Origin: Bacillus sp. V3B
GTDB taxonomy: Bacteria; Bacillota; Bacilli; Bacillales; Cytobacillaceae
Length of the DNA: 64,000 nucleotides
NCBI RefSeq assembly: GCF_024494465.1
Contig: NZ_JAETXM010000009.1
Coordinates: 1 to 64,000, forward strand
Direction of reading: 5' to 3'
The stretch's first letter is position 1; each line of letters starts with the position of its first letter. The position numbers were made by a program, and so were the translations under genes. Positions 38,096-47,298 of the stretch are shown here, piece after piece. The notes beneath the pieces are model-generated. The model was not told where the DNA came from. It worked only from the letters and a program-made list of their open reading frames with translations, and made no database searches.

Positions 38096-38120
38096 TTAAT
38101 TTGTTGGGCCGACAAAATAA
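38096..38120. promoter_or_regulatory. XylR-like (ROK repressor) operator, second site
   Basis: Arms TTAATTTG and CAAAATAA with a nine-base spacer (TTGGGCCGA): the same geometry as the site at 31214, with one mismatched arm position. It lies upstream of the second GPH symporter gene, which is followed by a ROK repressor gene. Confidence 0.6.
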
Positions 38121-38155
38121 TTGATTATTTCTTAGTCCTAAAAAAATGATTAAAT

Positions 38156-38169
38156 TGTAAGCGTTATCT
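38156..38169 (+). promoter_or_regulatory. cre-like site
   Basis: TGTAAGCGTTATCT, one mismatch to the cre consensus, 36 bp after the XylR-like operator. Confidence 0.55.
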
Positions 38170-38403
38170 TATTGAAGCATTCATAATCTATGAGTAGTAG
38201 TTAAACAGTATAATACTTCCTAATAAAAAAATATAAATGCTTACAACGAACCAAGATGAGGATTGTCAGTGAGCAGAGAGGGAAGTCTTTCTCACATTTT
38301 CTAAATATTCAGAATAAATTGTAGCTAAAAATTGATACCCTGTCATCCATTTTTAGAATGTAAACCTATTAAAAATTATAAATAGTGGAAAGAGGCGATT
38401 GTA

Positions 38404-39873
38404 GTGTCTACATCACAAGTACTCCAAAACCAACAGTATCATTCATCAAAACCTTGGAAAATTGGTCTTTTTGCTTTAAATAATACGGCAACAAATCTGT
38501 ATATGTTTGTCATGCTATTTGTATCCTATTATGCGACAGGAGTGGCTGGGTTAGCGGTAGTACTTATAAGTACTATTTTAACCGCTATGCGGCTTTTTGA
38601 TGGAGTTACAGATCCAATCATCGGCTTTGTAATTGATAAAACAGAAACAAAGTTTGGTAAATTTAGACCTTTAATGGTGATCGGAAACATCATTTTAGCG
38701 GTCTCAGTAGTCGTTATGTACCAGTTTACACATCTGATTCCTGAATCATTTAGATTGATATTCTTTGTCGCGATCTACGGAGTATATATTATTGGATATA
38801 CCTTCCAGACAGCATGTACAAAAGGGGCACAAACGGTTTTAACAAATAACCCAAAACAGCGTCCGCTTTTCTCAGTTTTTGATTCAACGTATAATGCAAT
38901 CTTATTTACAGGTTTACAAGTTGTTGTTGCTTCCTATTTAGTTCCGAAGCATGGTGGCTTTACACTAAATCTATTCACAGAAATAACGACGTACGCAATT
39001 ATTGTTTCAGGTATCTTTACTGCTTTAGCAGTTGTTGGAGTTTGGGAAAAAGATCGCAAAGAGTTCTTTGGTTTAGGTGCAAATACTGTAAAAACAAAGT
39101 TCAGAGATTATTTGCCTATTCTTAAAGGTAACAGACCGATGCAAATGCTTGTAATCGCAGCTTCAACTGATAAACTAGCTAATACAATTAAACAACAACC
39201 AGCATTACCGATCATGTTTTTTGGCATCTTAATTGGTGATTATACACTTAGTGGAACAATGGGACTAGTAACGATTATTCCTACTCTTATCATTACGTAT
39301 ATCGGTCTTGGAATTGCCAGAAAACGTGGTTTGAAAAGGTCATTTGTAGGTGGTACATGGTTATCCATCTTTACTGCCGTTATAATGATAGCGTTCTTAT
39401 TAACAATAGATCCTACAAACATTTCGATGGGTAATTTTGGATTTGCAACGATTGCGTTTATTGTTTTATACAGCTTGATGAAAGGCTTTGAAAGTTTAAC
39501 AGGTAATATGGTTATTCCGATGATTGCAGACTGTGCAGACTATGAAACTTATAAATCAGGACGTTTCATTCCAGGAATGTTAGGCACAGTGTTCTCCTTT
39601 GTTGATAAGATCATCTCTTCTTTTGCAGCAACTATGGTTGGAGTATTACTTGCAGTAATCGGATTTAAAGAAGTCTTCCCACAGGTTGGAGATGCATTAA
39701 CTACAGGACTATTAGTGATGACAATGATACTGTTCTTTGGTATCCCACTCCTTGGATGGATCGCTTCCCTTATCGCGATGAAGTTCTACGAATTGGATGA
39801 TAAGAAAATGCAGGAAATCCAAACTGAAATTGCTGAAATTAAAGCGAAGGAACAAAAAGGAAATATTGCATAG
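38404..39873 (+). CDS. GPH-family sugar:cation symporter (copy 2)
   Basis: A 489-residue, twelve-segment GPH symporter starting at GTG 38404 (GAGGCG ribosome site). The N-terminal sequence QQYHSSKPWKIGLFALNNTATNLYMFVM and the loop RLFDGVTDPIIGFVIDKTETKFGKFRP are nearly the same as in the gene at 29649; the two are close paralogs. A XylR-like operator and a cre site lie upstream, and a XylR-like ROK repressor follows 328 bp downstream. Substrate unknown; xylosides or similar pentosides are a guess from the operator type. Confidence 0.9.
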   Translation: MSTSQVLQNQQYHSSKPWKIGLFALNNTATNLYMFVMLFVSYYATGVAGLAVVLISTILTAMRLFDGVTDPIIGFVIDKTETKFGKFRPLMVIGNIILAVSVVVMYQFTHLIPESFRLIFFVAIYGVYIIGYTFQTACTKGAQTVLTNNPKQRPLFSVFDSTYNAILFTGLQVVVASYLVPKHGGFTLNLFTEITTYAIIVSGIFTALAVVGVWEKDRKEFFGLGANTVKTKFRDYLPILKGNRPMQMLVIAASTDKLANTIKQQPALPIMFFGILIGDYTLSGTMGLVTIIPTLIITYIGLGIARKRGLKRSFVGGTWLSIFTAVIMIAFLLTIDPTNISMGNFGFATIAFIVLYSLMKGFESLTGNMVIPMIADCADYETYKSGRFIPGMLGTVFSFVDKIISSFAATMVGVLLAVIGFKEVFPQVGDALTTGLLVMTMILFFGIPLLGWIASLIAMKFYELDDKKMQEIQTEIAEIKAKEQKGNIA

Positions 39874-39888
39874 TAGCTTGTGCTACTC

Positions 39889-39933
39889 AAAAAACAGAGA
39901 GTACCTATAGCTTATAGGTACTCTCTGTTTTTT
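39889..39933 (+). terminator. Terminator after GPH symporter copy 2
   Basis: AAAAAACAGAGAGTACCTATA pairs perfectly with TATAGGTACTCTCTGTTTTTTT, with a loop of about four bases and T runs on both strands. Confidence 0.9.
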
Positions 39934-40054
39934 TATGGTTGCAAATTTATATCACTTTATCCTTTACTCTAAAAATAAAATAATAAGTTTTTATAAAAAG
40001 CCTACTCTTTTTGATATACTATACTTAATTACCTTATCTAACAAACTTAAACTA

Positions 40055-40068
40055 TGAAAACGTTATCA
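40055..40068 (+). promoter_or_regulatory. cre (CcpA) site, exact consensus match
   Basis: TGAAAACGTTATCA matches TGWAANCGNTNWCA at every position. It is 134 bp upstream of the ROK gene at 40202. The rest of 39934-40201 is AT-rich with no other recognised signal apart from a lone AACAAACTTAA half-site near 40041. Confidence 0.75.
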
Positions 40069-40201
40069 CTTTGATTTTAGATACCGAAATGTATACTACT
40101 AATCAATCAATAAATATGATGATCAAAAATTATACATCTTTATCAAACAATTTCAAGGAAAAACATATACTTTTTTGATTTTTCATCTAGGAGGATAAAC
40201 A

Positions 40202-41368
40202 ATGGTAACAGGTGATGGCGCCTATATAAAAAAAATAAATAGAAGTATTATTTTAGAAACAATCATTAAACATGGAATGATATCACGTGCCGACTTAGCA
40301 AAAATTACAGGGCTAAATAAAACAACTATTTCTGTTCAAGTGGCTGATCTATTAGAGGAGGAATTAATAGTTGAAACGCAACAAGAGCATCATACAATTG
40401 GCAGACGTCCCATTATGCTTTCGATTAACCATGAAGCTGCCTATGTTTTAGGAATCGACCTAGACTATAAGCAAATCCACTATACTCTAGCTGATTTACA
40501 AGGTAACCCTGTTCAAAGTCTTACAGTGAATACCAAGATAGAAGATTATAACGAAATGGTTCACTTACTCATAAAACAAATCAAAAAATTTCAAAACAAA
40601 TGTATTAACAGCCGTTATGGTTTGGTAAATGTGATGATCGGGATCCACGGTACGGTTAATAAAGATGAAATAATTTTTTTCATTCCTAAATATCAGTGGC
40701 GTAACAAAAATTTGATAGCTGATTTACGAAAGAAACTGGATTTAGATATTCATATTGAAAATAACGCCAATTTATCAGCATTTGCGGAAAAAGTATATAA
40801 ATACCATGAGAGCCATAATCTTATTAATATAATATTAACTTCAGGTATTGGTGCTGGAATTATGATTAATGGTGAGATTCATAGAGGATTCCATGGATAT
40901 GCAGGTGAAATGGGACATATGATTGTATCCAGAGGAGGAAAACCTTGTAAATGTGGGAATGATGGTTGTTGGGAGCTCTATGCTTCAGAAAAAAGTCTTT
41001 TAAAACAATTGTCTATAATGCTTAATCAACAAAATATAACTCGGGATGATGTACAAAAATTATTAGAACTAGAAGATTCTATGACTATTGAACAACTTGA
41101 AGATTTCACCATTTCTATATCAATTGGATTAAATAATATCATTAATTTGTATAATCCTGAAACAATCGTGATCAATAGTGAAATTTTAACGATGTTACCA
41201 CACGCAGTCGAGAAAATTCAAAGCCATTTACATTCATCTGTCAGTCAATATTCAGAAATTGTCCTATCTGAACTTGGGAACAGCGCTTGTACTATGGGTG
41301 CCTGTGCACTAGCTATTCAATATTTTTTAGAAGTACCTGAACTCATGCTAAGAGCCCAAACTAAATGA
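40202..41368 (+). CDS. ROK-family (XylR-like) transcriptional repressor (1)
   Basis: A 388-residue repressor. The N-terminal winged helix-turn-helix (YIKKINRSIILETIIKHGMISRADLAKITGLNKTTISVQVADLLEEELI) has the XylR pattern. The ROK sugar-binding domain carries LGIDLDYKQIHYTLADLQGNP, the zinc-binding CKCGNDGCWELYAS motif, and GAGIMINGEIHRGFHGYAGEMGHM. It likely binds a free sugar and releases operators such as those at 31214 and 38096. It is paralogous to the gene at 49634 (long near-identical stretches such as HIENNANLSA). AGGAGG precedes the ATG. Confidence 0.9.
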   Translation: MVTGDGAYIKKINRSIILETIIKHGMISRADLAKITGLNKTTISVQVADLLEEELIVETQQEHHTIGRRPIMLSINHEAAYVLGIDLDYKQIHYTLADLQGNPVQSLTVNTKIEDYNEMVHLLIKQIKKFQNKCINSRYGLVNVMIGIHGTVNKDEIIFFIPKYQWRNKNLIADLRKKLDLDIHIENNANLSAFAEKVYKYHESHNLINIILTSGIGAGIMINGEIHRGFHGYAGEMGHMIVSRGGKPCKCGNDGCWELYASEKSLLKQLSIMLNQQNITRDDVQKLLELEDSMTIEQLEDFTISISIGLNNIINLYNPETIVINSEILTMLPHAVEKIQSHLHSSVSQYSEIVLSELGNSACTMGACALAIQYFLEVPELMLRAQTK

Positions 41369-41370
41369 CA

Positions 41371-41400
41371 AAAGAGGCTGTTCGATTAGAACAGCCTCTT
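41371..41400. terminator. Bidirectional terminator between ROK repressor 1 and the GH2 gene
   Basis: AAGAGGCTGTTC pairs with GAACAGCCTCTT around GATTA, perfect 12-bp stem, between convergent stops (41368 and 41415). Confidence 0.82.
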
Positions 41401-41414
41401 CCTTCATTCATTTA

Positions 41415-43721
41415 TTATGACTTTTTAATTTTCGTAAGTTCTTTATTTAACGTGTACATCACTTTATCCGTAAAGATTTCTTCTGCCATGGTCGCAAGCA
41501 TTTCAAGCGTCATTCCTTCCATCATGCCAAACATCGGATTGTCTTCTGACATTTTGTCGCCTAAATACTTTTTCAACACAGCATCTGTTTCTTCATTTCT
41601 CAAAAGATCTCCCAGAGTACTATGTGTTGAATAGACATCATCTGTAATTTCAATTTCTTCTATTTCTACATCACCTAAGTCTGGCATGTCAAACCAATTC
41701 GCTACGACTCCACCTGTTTCTGATTCAGGAGCCACATAACTTGGATTTGGTTCAGCAACTTTATTAAATCTCGCCACATCTTGCAGTACAACACCATCTT
41801 CGTTAGAAACAACCTTAACCTCATTTACACCATCTTGTAAGGAAATACCGTCAAAAATAAAGATTTTATCACCTATTTTTGTTTCTTGTGCTTGTCCGTT
41901 TACATAAAGAGTAACTTCTGGACAGTTCGAATACACTTTTAAACTGATTTCAGCATCTACGCGATCAACAAAGCGTTTGCTTGTAATATGAACAAACTTT
42001 TCGTCTGACCAATGCGCTTTATACATAAAGAAAGCATCCTTCTTAATCTTACGGTCGTACGTAACCAACCCTTTATTGTTTCTTCCTTTTACGCCGCCTT
42101 CATCACGAATATTGGCACCAAAATCAAACATATTCCATACATAAGTTGACCAAAGATATGGACGTGCTTCAAATATTTTCCATACTGTTTCATGATATAA
42201 CGTATGATATTCTTCTGAGTAGTCTTTTACTTTTGGATCATTGTTATGATATTGTAAAATGCCTTCTGCCCCATATTCAGATATCCCTACTTTGACAGTT
42301 GGATTTGTTTCATGGAATCCATCAAGCCAGCCAGCGAAATCTTCTGCTTTCCCTTGATACCAACCATAATATTTATTATAACCAACGATATCTGTCATGT
42401 AGTTATATTCATCTTTATCCGGCACAAACATCACATTCGCCATCGTTGTTAAACGAGTTGGATCTTCCTTCTTTGTTAATGCCTCTAATTCTTTTACCAA
42501 TTTTCGAACTTCTGGTCTTTCGCCGCCAATTTGAATTTCATTTTGGACACCCCAGAACATAATCGATGGATGGTTGAAGTTTTGGCGAATCAACTCCGTC
42601 ATTTGTTGCTTAGCATTAATACCTTCTAATTCCGTTTTGGACATGACAGAGATAAATGGAATTTCAGCCCATATCACCATACCCTCTCTATCACAAAGAT
42701 CATAGAAATATTGATCATGCTGATAATGTGCTAAACGGATGGAAGTAGCTCCAACATCTTTAATGAATTCCATATCTTCACTGTGTTCTTTCTTCGTAAT
42801 CGCCCAACCCATATCTTTTCTATCTTGGTGTCTTGAAACCCCATTTAAACGAAGTGGTTCCCCATTTAAAATGAATCCTTTATCAGCATCGACTTCAAAG
42901 TATCTCACACCGACAGGAATGGACATCTCATCAACAGTATCATTAAAACTAACCATCGAAACTTTTGCTTCATACATATAAGCATTTTTTCTACCGTTCC
43001 ATAAAATTGGCTTTTTGATCACAACTGGCATTTCGACTTCTTTTGTTTCCCCTGCAGCTAGTACAACTTCTTTTGCTGTATAAGCAACATTGCTTCCTTC
43101 TGCATCTAGTAGATCTGCCCAAAGTCTTACTTTCTTCTCTTCAGCATTGTCATTGACTAATCTTGATTTAATGGTTAATGAAGCTTTTTCTCGGCTTACT
43201 TCTTCTTGAATCACATAAATACCTTGTGAACCATAGTCCATTAAATCAAAGTGAACAGGATTCGCAATCACAAGGTTCACATCACGATAAATACCACCAT
43301 AGAACGTGAAATCCGCCATTTGTGGATAAACATCTTCCACAACCGTATTATCGACTTTTACGGCTAAGGTATTGTTCTTTCCAAATTCAATAGCATCCGT
43401 AATATCAAAACGGAAAGTCGAATAGCCGCCTCTATGTTGTCCCAAATGGTGACCATTTACATATACATCCGTCACGCTATTTGATCCATGAAACTCAATA
43501 AATACTTTGTTATCTCCTTCTAGAGTTTCAACAGTAAATTGTTTACGATACCAACATGCTCCTTTATAGAAGTCAAAACCATTTGCTCCATCAATGGCAT
43601 TCCATGTGTGTGGAACATTTACAGCTTCCCAGTTTTCATCGTTATATGCTCGATCCATTGCATTTTCTTCATTTTGTTTAATAAACTTCCATCCATTGTT
43701 AATATTAATAGTCTTTCTCAT
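41415..43721 (-). CDS. Glycoside hydrolase family 2 (beta-galactosidase/beta-glucuronidase type)
   Basis: A 768-residue intracellular enzyme (no signal peptide). A GH2 sugar-binding domain (about 1-170), an immunoglobulin-like domain (170-280) and a TIM barrel from about 280 are visible. The acid/base is Glu395 in NHPSIMFWGVQNEIQ and the nucleophile Glu482 in KVGISEYGAEG. GVSRHQDRKDMGW is the usual GH2 signature. An extra 130 residues follow the barrel. Specificity between galactosides and glucuronides cannot be read with certainty. The gene is divergent from an AraC regulator and near uronate genes, so a beta-glucuronidase is possible. Confidence 0.9.
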   Translation of the reverse strand: MRKTININNGWKFIKQNEENAMDRAYNDENWEAVNVPHTWNAIDGANGFDFYKGACWYRKQFTVETLEGDNKVFIEFHGSNSVTDVYVNGHHLGQHRGGYSTFRFDITDAIEFGKNNTLAVKVDNTVVEDVYPQMADFTFYGGIYRDVNLVIANPVHFDLMDYGSQGIYVIQEEVSREKASLTIKSRLVNDNAEEKKVRLWADLLDAEGSNVAYTAKEVVLAAGETKEVEMPVVIKKPILWNGRKNAYMYEAKVSMVSFNDTVDEMSIPVGVRYFEVDADKGFILNGEPLRLNGVSRHQDRKDMGWAITKKEHSEDMEFIKDVGATSIRLAHYQHDQYFYDLCDREGMVIWAEIPFISVMSKTELEGINAKQQMTELIRQNFNHPSIMFWGVQNEIQIGGERPEVRKLVKELEALTKKEDPTRLTTMANVMFVPDKDEYNYMTDIVGYNKYYGWYQGKAEDFAGWLDGFHETNPTVKVGISEYGAEGILQYHNNDPKVKDYSEEYHTLYHETVWKIFEARPYLWSTYVWNMFDFGANIRDEGGVKGRNNKGLVTYDRKIKKDAFFMYKAHWSDEKFVHITSKRFVDRVDAEISLKVYSNCPEVTLYVNGQAQETKIGDKIFIFDGISLQDGVNEVKVVSNEDGVVLQDVARFNKVAEPNPSYVAPESETGGVVANWFDMPDLGDVEIEEIEITDDVYSTHSTLGDLLRNEETDAVLKKYLGDKMSEDNPMFGMMEGMTLEMLATMAEEIFTDKVMYTLNKELTKIKKS

Positions 43722-43955
43722 TCTTGTTTTTCCTCCTAGAGTGTTCTTTTCACTGATGAAGCGATTACAAGTTATTCATTCCCCAAACTACTAATAGCTA
43801 TAAGTAATCTCACTGCTATCTTCCTCATATCATTTGAATACGCTTTAAATCAATTATATGATATTATTACGATTAATTATCGTACTATTTTATCTTGATT
43901 AGCATAAATACTACTTTTTTAAGATTTTATATGATTTTAACTCAGAGGAGATACT

Positions 43956-45200
43956 ATGTTTAAAAAAAACACATTTGATTTCACTAAAATATGTCACATT
44001 CTAAATACGATTACAAAAATGGATGTTCGCTTCATCGATCAAGATGGAAATGTCATTCTACAAATGGTGGACCATTATATTCCCACCGTATTACAAAATT
44101 CGAACGATACGTATCATACAATCAATCATATACTCCAAAACAATCAAACCAATACCTACTATTACTATTCCAATTCATACGGTCTCGAATACATTGCATC
44201 TGGTGTTTGGAATCATCACTCTTTTAAAGGATCTATTGTCATAGGACCTTTTATTTCAAGTATTTCTGTTATCGAGTTTATGAGTGACATTATTGCAACT
44301 AACAACCTGCCAATTAGCGGGAGAAAACAACTCGAGAGCTTTTACAAAGCATTACCTGTTATAACAAGCAATGAATACGAAGCAATAGGAGAATGTCTTG
44401 TAAATATGTGTCATTATGAATATATTCAGCCACAACTAATCACCGCTGATATCATAAAACCGACGATGAACAAAGAAGAATTAAAAAATAGTATGGATGA
44501 AAGTATACATATTATTGAGAGGAGATACGAGCTTGAGAAGAGATTAATAAGTGCGATTACAAAGGGAGATAAAAGTGGAGTTGCTCAACTTTCAAAAGAG
44601 TCTGCGGCCATTTTAGATTTTTCCAATCGAATACCAGGAAGCCCTATTCGATCAGCCAAAAATATATCATTAGTGTTGAACACTCTATGCAGAAGTGCTG
44701 CTGAAAAAGGTGGAGTACATCCTGTTTATATTCATCATATTTCAGAGAGATTTGCCATTTTAATTGAAAGAGCGCCAAACCTGAATCAATTGAACAGTCT
44801 AGGAATGTTAATGATGAATGAATATTGTGAGGCTGTTAATGTATTTTCCACACGTGGCTATAGCCCTATTGTGAAAAAAGCTATCGATTATATCCAATTT
44901 AATCTAGAAAATCTATTACTATTAAATAATATTGCAACTGCCATTCACGTAAATCCTACCTACCTTTCACGCAAATTTAAGGAGGATACGAACATGACTA
45001 TCATTGAATATATTAATCATAAAAGAGTGGAAGAAGCAAAATTATATCTACATAGGGGAAATAAATCCATTACCGAAATTGCCTTTTTAGTAGGTTTTAA
45101 TGATCTCAATTATTTTAGTCGAGTTTTTAAAAAGATCACCTCTGTCACACCCTCTCAATATAGTAAAAGTAACTATACGCATAATGAAAACAGCGACTGA
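43956..45200 (+). CDS. AraC-family regulator with an N-terminal sensor domain (2)
   Basis: A 414-residue paralog of the regulator at 36346. The sensor part reads KMDVRFIDQDGNVILQM and LEYIASGVWNHHSFKGSIVIGPFIS, aligned with VFIDPSSQIKWEF and YISARIYDDEGNYQGSVVTGPYLL of the first. The C-terminal AraC domain ends SITEIAFLVGFNDLNYFSRVFKKITSVTPSQY. The sensor is probably a cytosolic ligand-binding domain; the ligand is unknown. Divergent from GH2 (234-bp gap) and convergent with GPH symporter 3, either of which may be a target. The end of the gene forms half of a long palindrome. Confidence 0.87.
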   Translation: MFKKNTFDFTKICHILNTITKMDVRFIDQDGNVILQMVDHYIPTVLQNSNDTYHTINHILQNNQTNTYYYYSNSYGLEYIASGVWNHHSFKGSIVIGPFISSISVIEFMSDIIATNNLPISGRKQLESFYKALPVITSNEYEAIGECLVNMCHYEYIQPQLITADIIKPTMNKEELKNSMDESIHIIERRYELEKRLISAITKGDKSGVAQLSKESAAILDFSNRIPGSPIRSAKNISLVLNTLCRSAAEKGGVHPVYIHHISERFAILIERAPNLNQLNSLGMLMMNEYCEAVNVFSTRGYSPIVKKAIDYIQFNLENLLLLNNIATAIHVNPTYLSRKFKEDTNMTIIEYINHKRVEEAKLYLHRGNKSITEIAFLVGFNDLNYFSRVFKKITSVTPSQYSKSNYTHNENSD

Positions 45201-45232
45201 TTTGCATCAGTCGCTGTTTTCATTATGCGTAT
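45175..45232. terminator. 58-bp palindromic terminator overlapping the araC stop
   Basis: A 26-bp perfect stem (arms 45175-45200 and 45207-45232, loop TTTGCA), core AACAGCGACTGA/TCAGTCGCTGTT. The left arm is the last eight codons of the AraC gene, so coding sequence and terminator coincide. It probably serves both convergent genes. Confidence 0.8.
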
Positions 45233-45265
45233 TTATTGGTTTACCAAGTTAAACAATACGTAGCT

Positions 45266-46687
45266 TTAGCGATTTGCTTTTCTTTTTTCAGCTAAGTCGA
45301 TCGCAAGTTGATTTGTACGTTTTTTGGATAATGGATAGGCAAATACCAAAATTAAAAAGATAATGAGATACATGACGCCTGGCACAAGTGTTGCTACCAT
45401 ATAGATTCCATCTTTAACCTCTTGTGTTTGAGCTGAAAGACCTGAATCATATCCTATAAATGCAAGGGCAAATCCTCCAAGACCACCAGCAAAGGCTTGA
45501 CCAATTTTACGAGCAAAAGAATAAATCGCGTAAACGGTACCATCTTCACGTGTACCCGTTAAATATTCTTGATAATCAATCGCATCTGTTACGAAAGCCC
45601 AGATAACTAAATTAAATAGGGCGAATCCAATCAAACTTATTGCATTTAAACTTAAAAACAAGGTTAGAGAAATATTTGGTATGAAAAATAGAACCAAGTA
45701 CAATGAACCAGCTAGCAGCATGGCCCCTGAAGCAAGTTCTTTTTTCCCAAATTTGCTAACAAGTGGTTTTAGAAATGGCATAGCAACAAATACCATACCT
45801 GCTTGCATGAGACCAAATAAGCTTAATACGGCCGCGCTGCCAAAAAAGTCTTTGAACAAATAGACGTTAATCGTACCAACAAGTAACATACACATCATAA
45901 ACAGAAGGGATGCGATTAAGATCGTAATTAATGGTGTATTTTTCGCAAGTCCTTTTAATGTTTCTTTGAAACTAATGTTCTCTCCCGGTTTCTTATCTGG
46001 GTTTGAAAGTCGTTCTGTTGATAAATTAACACAACCTAGATAACAAGCAAGAGCCAAAATACTAAAGACAACAACTGTCATAAACAAACGGTTTGCAGAA
46101 ATCCCATTATCTACAAATACAATCAGTGGTGCAAGGGCGTTAATAAATAAATTGGCTGCCATAGCGCCCATCGTTCTCCAACCCGATAACTCTGTTCGAT
46201 GAACTGAATCTCCAGAAATAACCGCAGACATTGAACCATAAGGGATATTAACTGACGTATATAACATTCCCCATAAAATATAGGTTACATAAGCATAAGC
46301 TAAATAGAATCCTTCAGACATTCCAGGAATATGTGTAAACATTAAAACGCTTGATACAACAAGTGGAAATGACATCCGGAAAATCCATGGTCTAAATTTC
46401 CCCTTTGCCGTTGTCTTTCTGGAATCGATAAAACGTCCCCATAATACATCGGTAACCGCATCCCATAAACGAGCGACTAAAAATAGTGTACCTACTGCAG
46501 CAGCACTAATGCCAAATACATCGGTATAGAATACCATTAAGAATGTAGACACAAGTATGAATGAGAAATCGTTTCCAAAATCACCTAATAAATAACCAAA
46601 TTTATCTCGAATGCCAAATGGACGTATGGAATTTCCTCCTGTTGTTGCAGCTGCTGGTTCTTGAGCCCTCACAGTATTTTGATCCAT
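45266..46687 (-). CDS. GPH-family sugar:cation symporter (copy 3, uronide-like subgroup)
   Basis: A 473-residue twelve-segment symporter. It has RLWDAVTDVLWGRFIDSRKTTAKGKFRPW, the GPH loop with a DVxWGRFID variant shared with the genes at 60388 and 62788, so these form a second subgroup distinct from copies 1 and 2. The N terminus has about 25 extra residues with QEPAAATTGG. Two candidate GntR operators and three cre-like sites lie upstream. A glucuronide or aldobiouronate substrate would fit the neighbouring uronate genes. AGGGTT is the weak ribosome site. Confidence 0.9.
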   Translation of the reverse strand: MDQNTVRAQEPAAATTGGNSIRPFGIRDKFGYLLGDFGNDFSFILVSTFLMVFYTDVFGISAAAVGTLFLVARLWDAVTDVLWGRFIDSRKTTAKGKFRPWIFRMSFPLVVSSVLMFTHIPGMSEGFYLAYAYVTYILWGMLYTSVNIPYGSMSAVISGDSVHRTELSGWRTMGAMAANLFINALAPLIVFVDNGISANRLFMTVVVFSILALACYLGCVNLSTERLSNPDKKPGENISFKETLKGLAKNTPLITILIASLLFMMCMLLVGTINVYLFKDFFGSAAVLSLFGLMQAGMVFVAMPFLKPLVSKFGKKELASGAMLLAGSLYLVLFFIPNISLTLFLSLNAISLIGFALFNLVIWAFVTDAIDYQEYLTGTREDGTVYAIYSFARKIGQAFAGGLGGFALAFIGYDSGLSAQTQEVKDGIYMVATLVPGVMYLIIFLILVFAYPLSKKRTNQLAIDLAEKRKANR

Positions 46688-46774
46688 GTTTAACCCTCCA
46701 ATATATTTAAGTAATTGATCTTACATAATGGCTATAATCTATTCCTTGAAAGATGTTCTATGTGATACCACCAT

Positions 46775-46798
46775 TTCAAGAATACTAGTATTCTTGAA
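46775..46798. promoter_or_regulatory. 24-bp perfect palindrome, candidate GntR operator
   Basis: Centre AAGAATACTAGTATTCTT with TTC/GAA extensions, perfectly symmetrical. The ATACTAG core is shared with sites at 47104, 49147, 59287 and 61903. It lies 88 bp upstream of the symporter start. Confidence 0.7.
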
Positions 46799-47017
46799 TT
46801 CCGGAATGTATCCAAGAGATTAATAGTATAAAAAAATGTTATTAGTTCGTTCGATTTATCTTCTATTGGCAACTATTATATTGACAACAAAAAATCAATC
46901 ATAAATTGAATGCTGAGTTATTTCGTTACAAACCATCCAAATATCATTCTTTTGCTTAGCTATACTGCTATCCTTATACACTGATAAACTTTACATAAAA
47001 TAGCCTCCTTAAATATT

Positions 47018-47031
47018 GGAAAACGGTTTCA
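47018..47031 (-). promoter_or_regulatory. cre-like site
   Basis: TGAAACCGTTTTCC on the minus strand, one mismatch to consensus (last base). Confidence 0.5.
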
Positions 47032-47103
47032 AAAATTACATTATTTTCTTTCTTAATGATTCATTCATCAACCACGGAAATCCTATCTCTTATTCTTTAT
47101 ACT

Positions 47104-47117
47104 AGAATACTAGCATA
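47104..47117. promoter_or_regulatory. Candidate GntR operator (AGAATACTAGCATA)
   Basis: Same core as the palindromes at 49147 and 59287, with one arm less symmetrical. It lies just left of two cre-like sites. Together with the site at 46775 it flags the symporter promoter region as regulated. Confidence 0.6.
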
Positions 47118-47119
47118 TT

Positions 47120-47133
47120 TTAAAGCGTTTTCA
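47120..47133 (+). promoter_or_regulatory. cre-like site
   Basis: TTAAAGCGTTTTCA, one mismatch to consensus (second base). Confidence 0.5.
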
Positions 47134-47143
47134 AATAGTTTTT

Positions 47144-47157
47144 TGTAAACGTTCACA
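47144..47157 (+). promoter_or_regulatory. cre (CcpA) site, exact consensus match
   Basis: TGTAAACGTTCACA matches the cre consensus at every position. It lies between the symporter (46687) and chemoreceptor genes. Confidence 0.72.
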
Positions 47158-47212
47158 TTTTATACAAATATAGATTGATTTTCTGACAGTTACTATTAAA
47201 TCCTTAATTGTT

Positions 47213-47262
47213 CGCGTACACCAAGGGCCTTTAAAGCATCAATATGATTGTTGAACAAAGCC
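47213..47262. repeat. Half copy of the palindromic MITE (GGCTTTGTTAAACA family)
   Basis: CGCGTACACCAAGGGCCTTTAAAGCATCAATATG then TTGTTGAACAAAGCC: only the right half of the element. It lies 37 bp after the chemoreceptor stop. Confidence 0.65.
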
Positions 47263-47298
47263 TTTTCTTCCAATAAAAATATAGATTGCCTTGTTACT

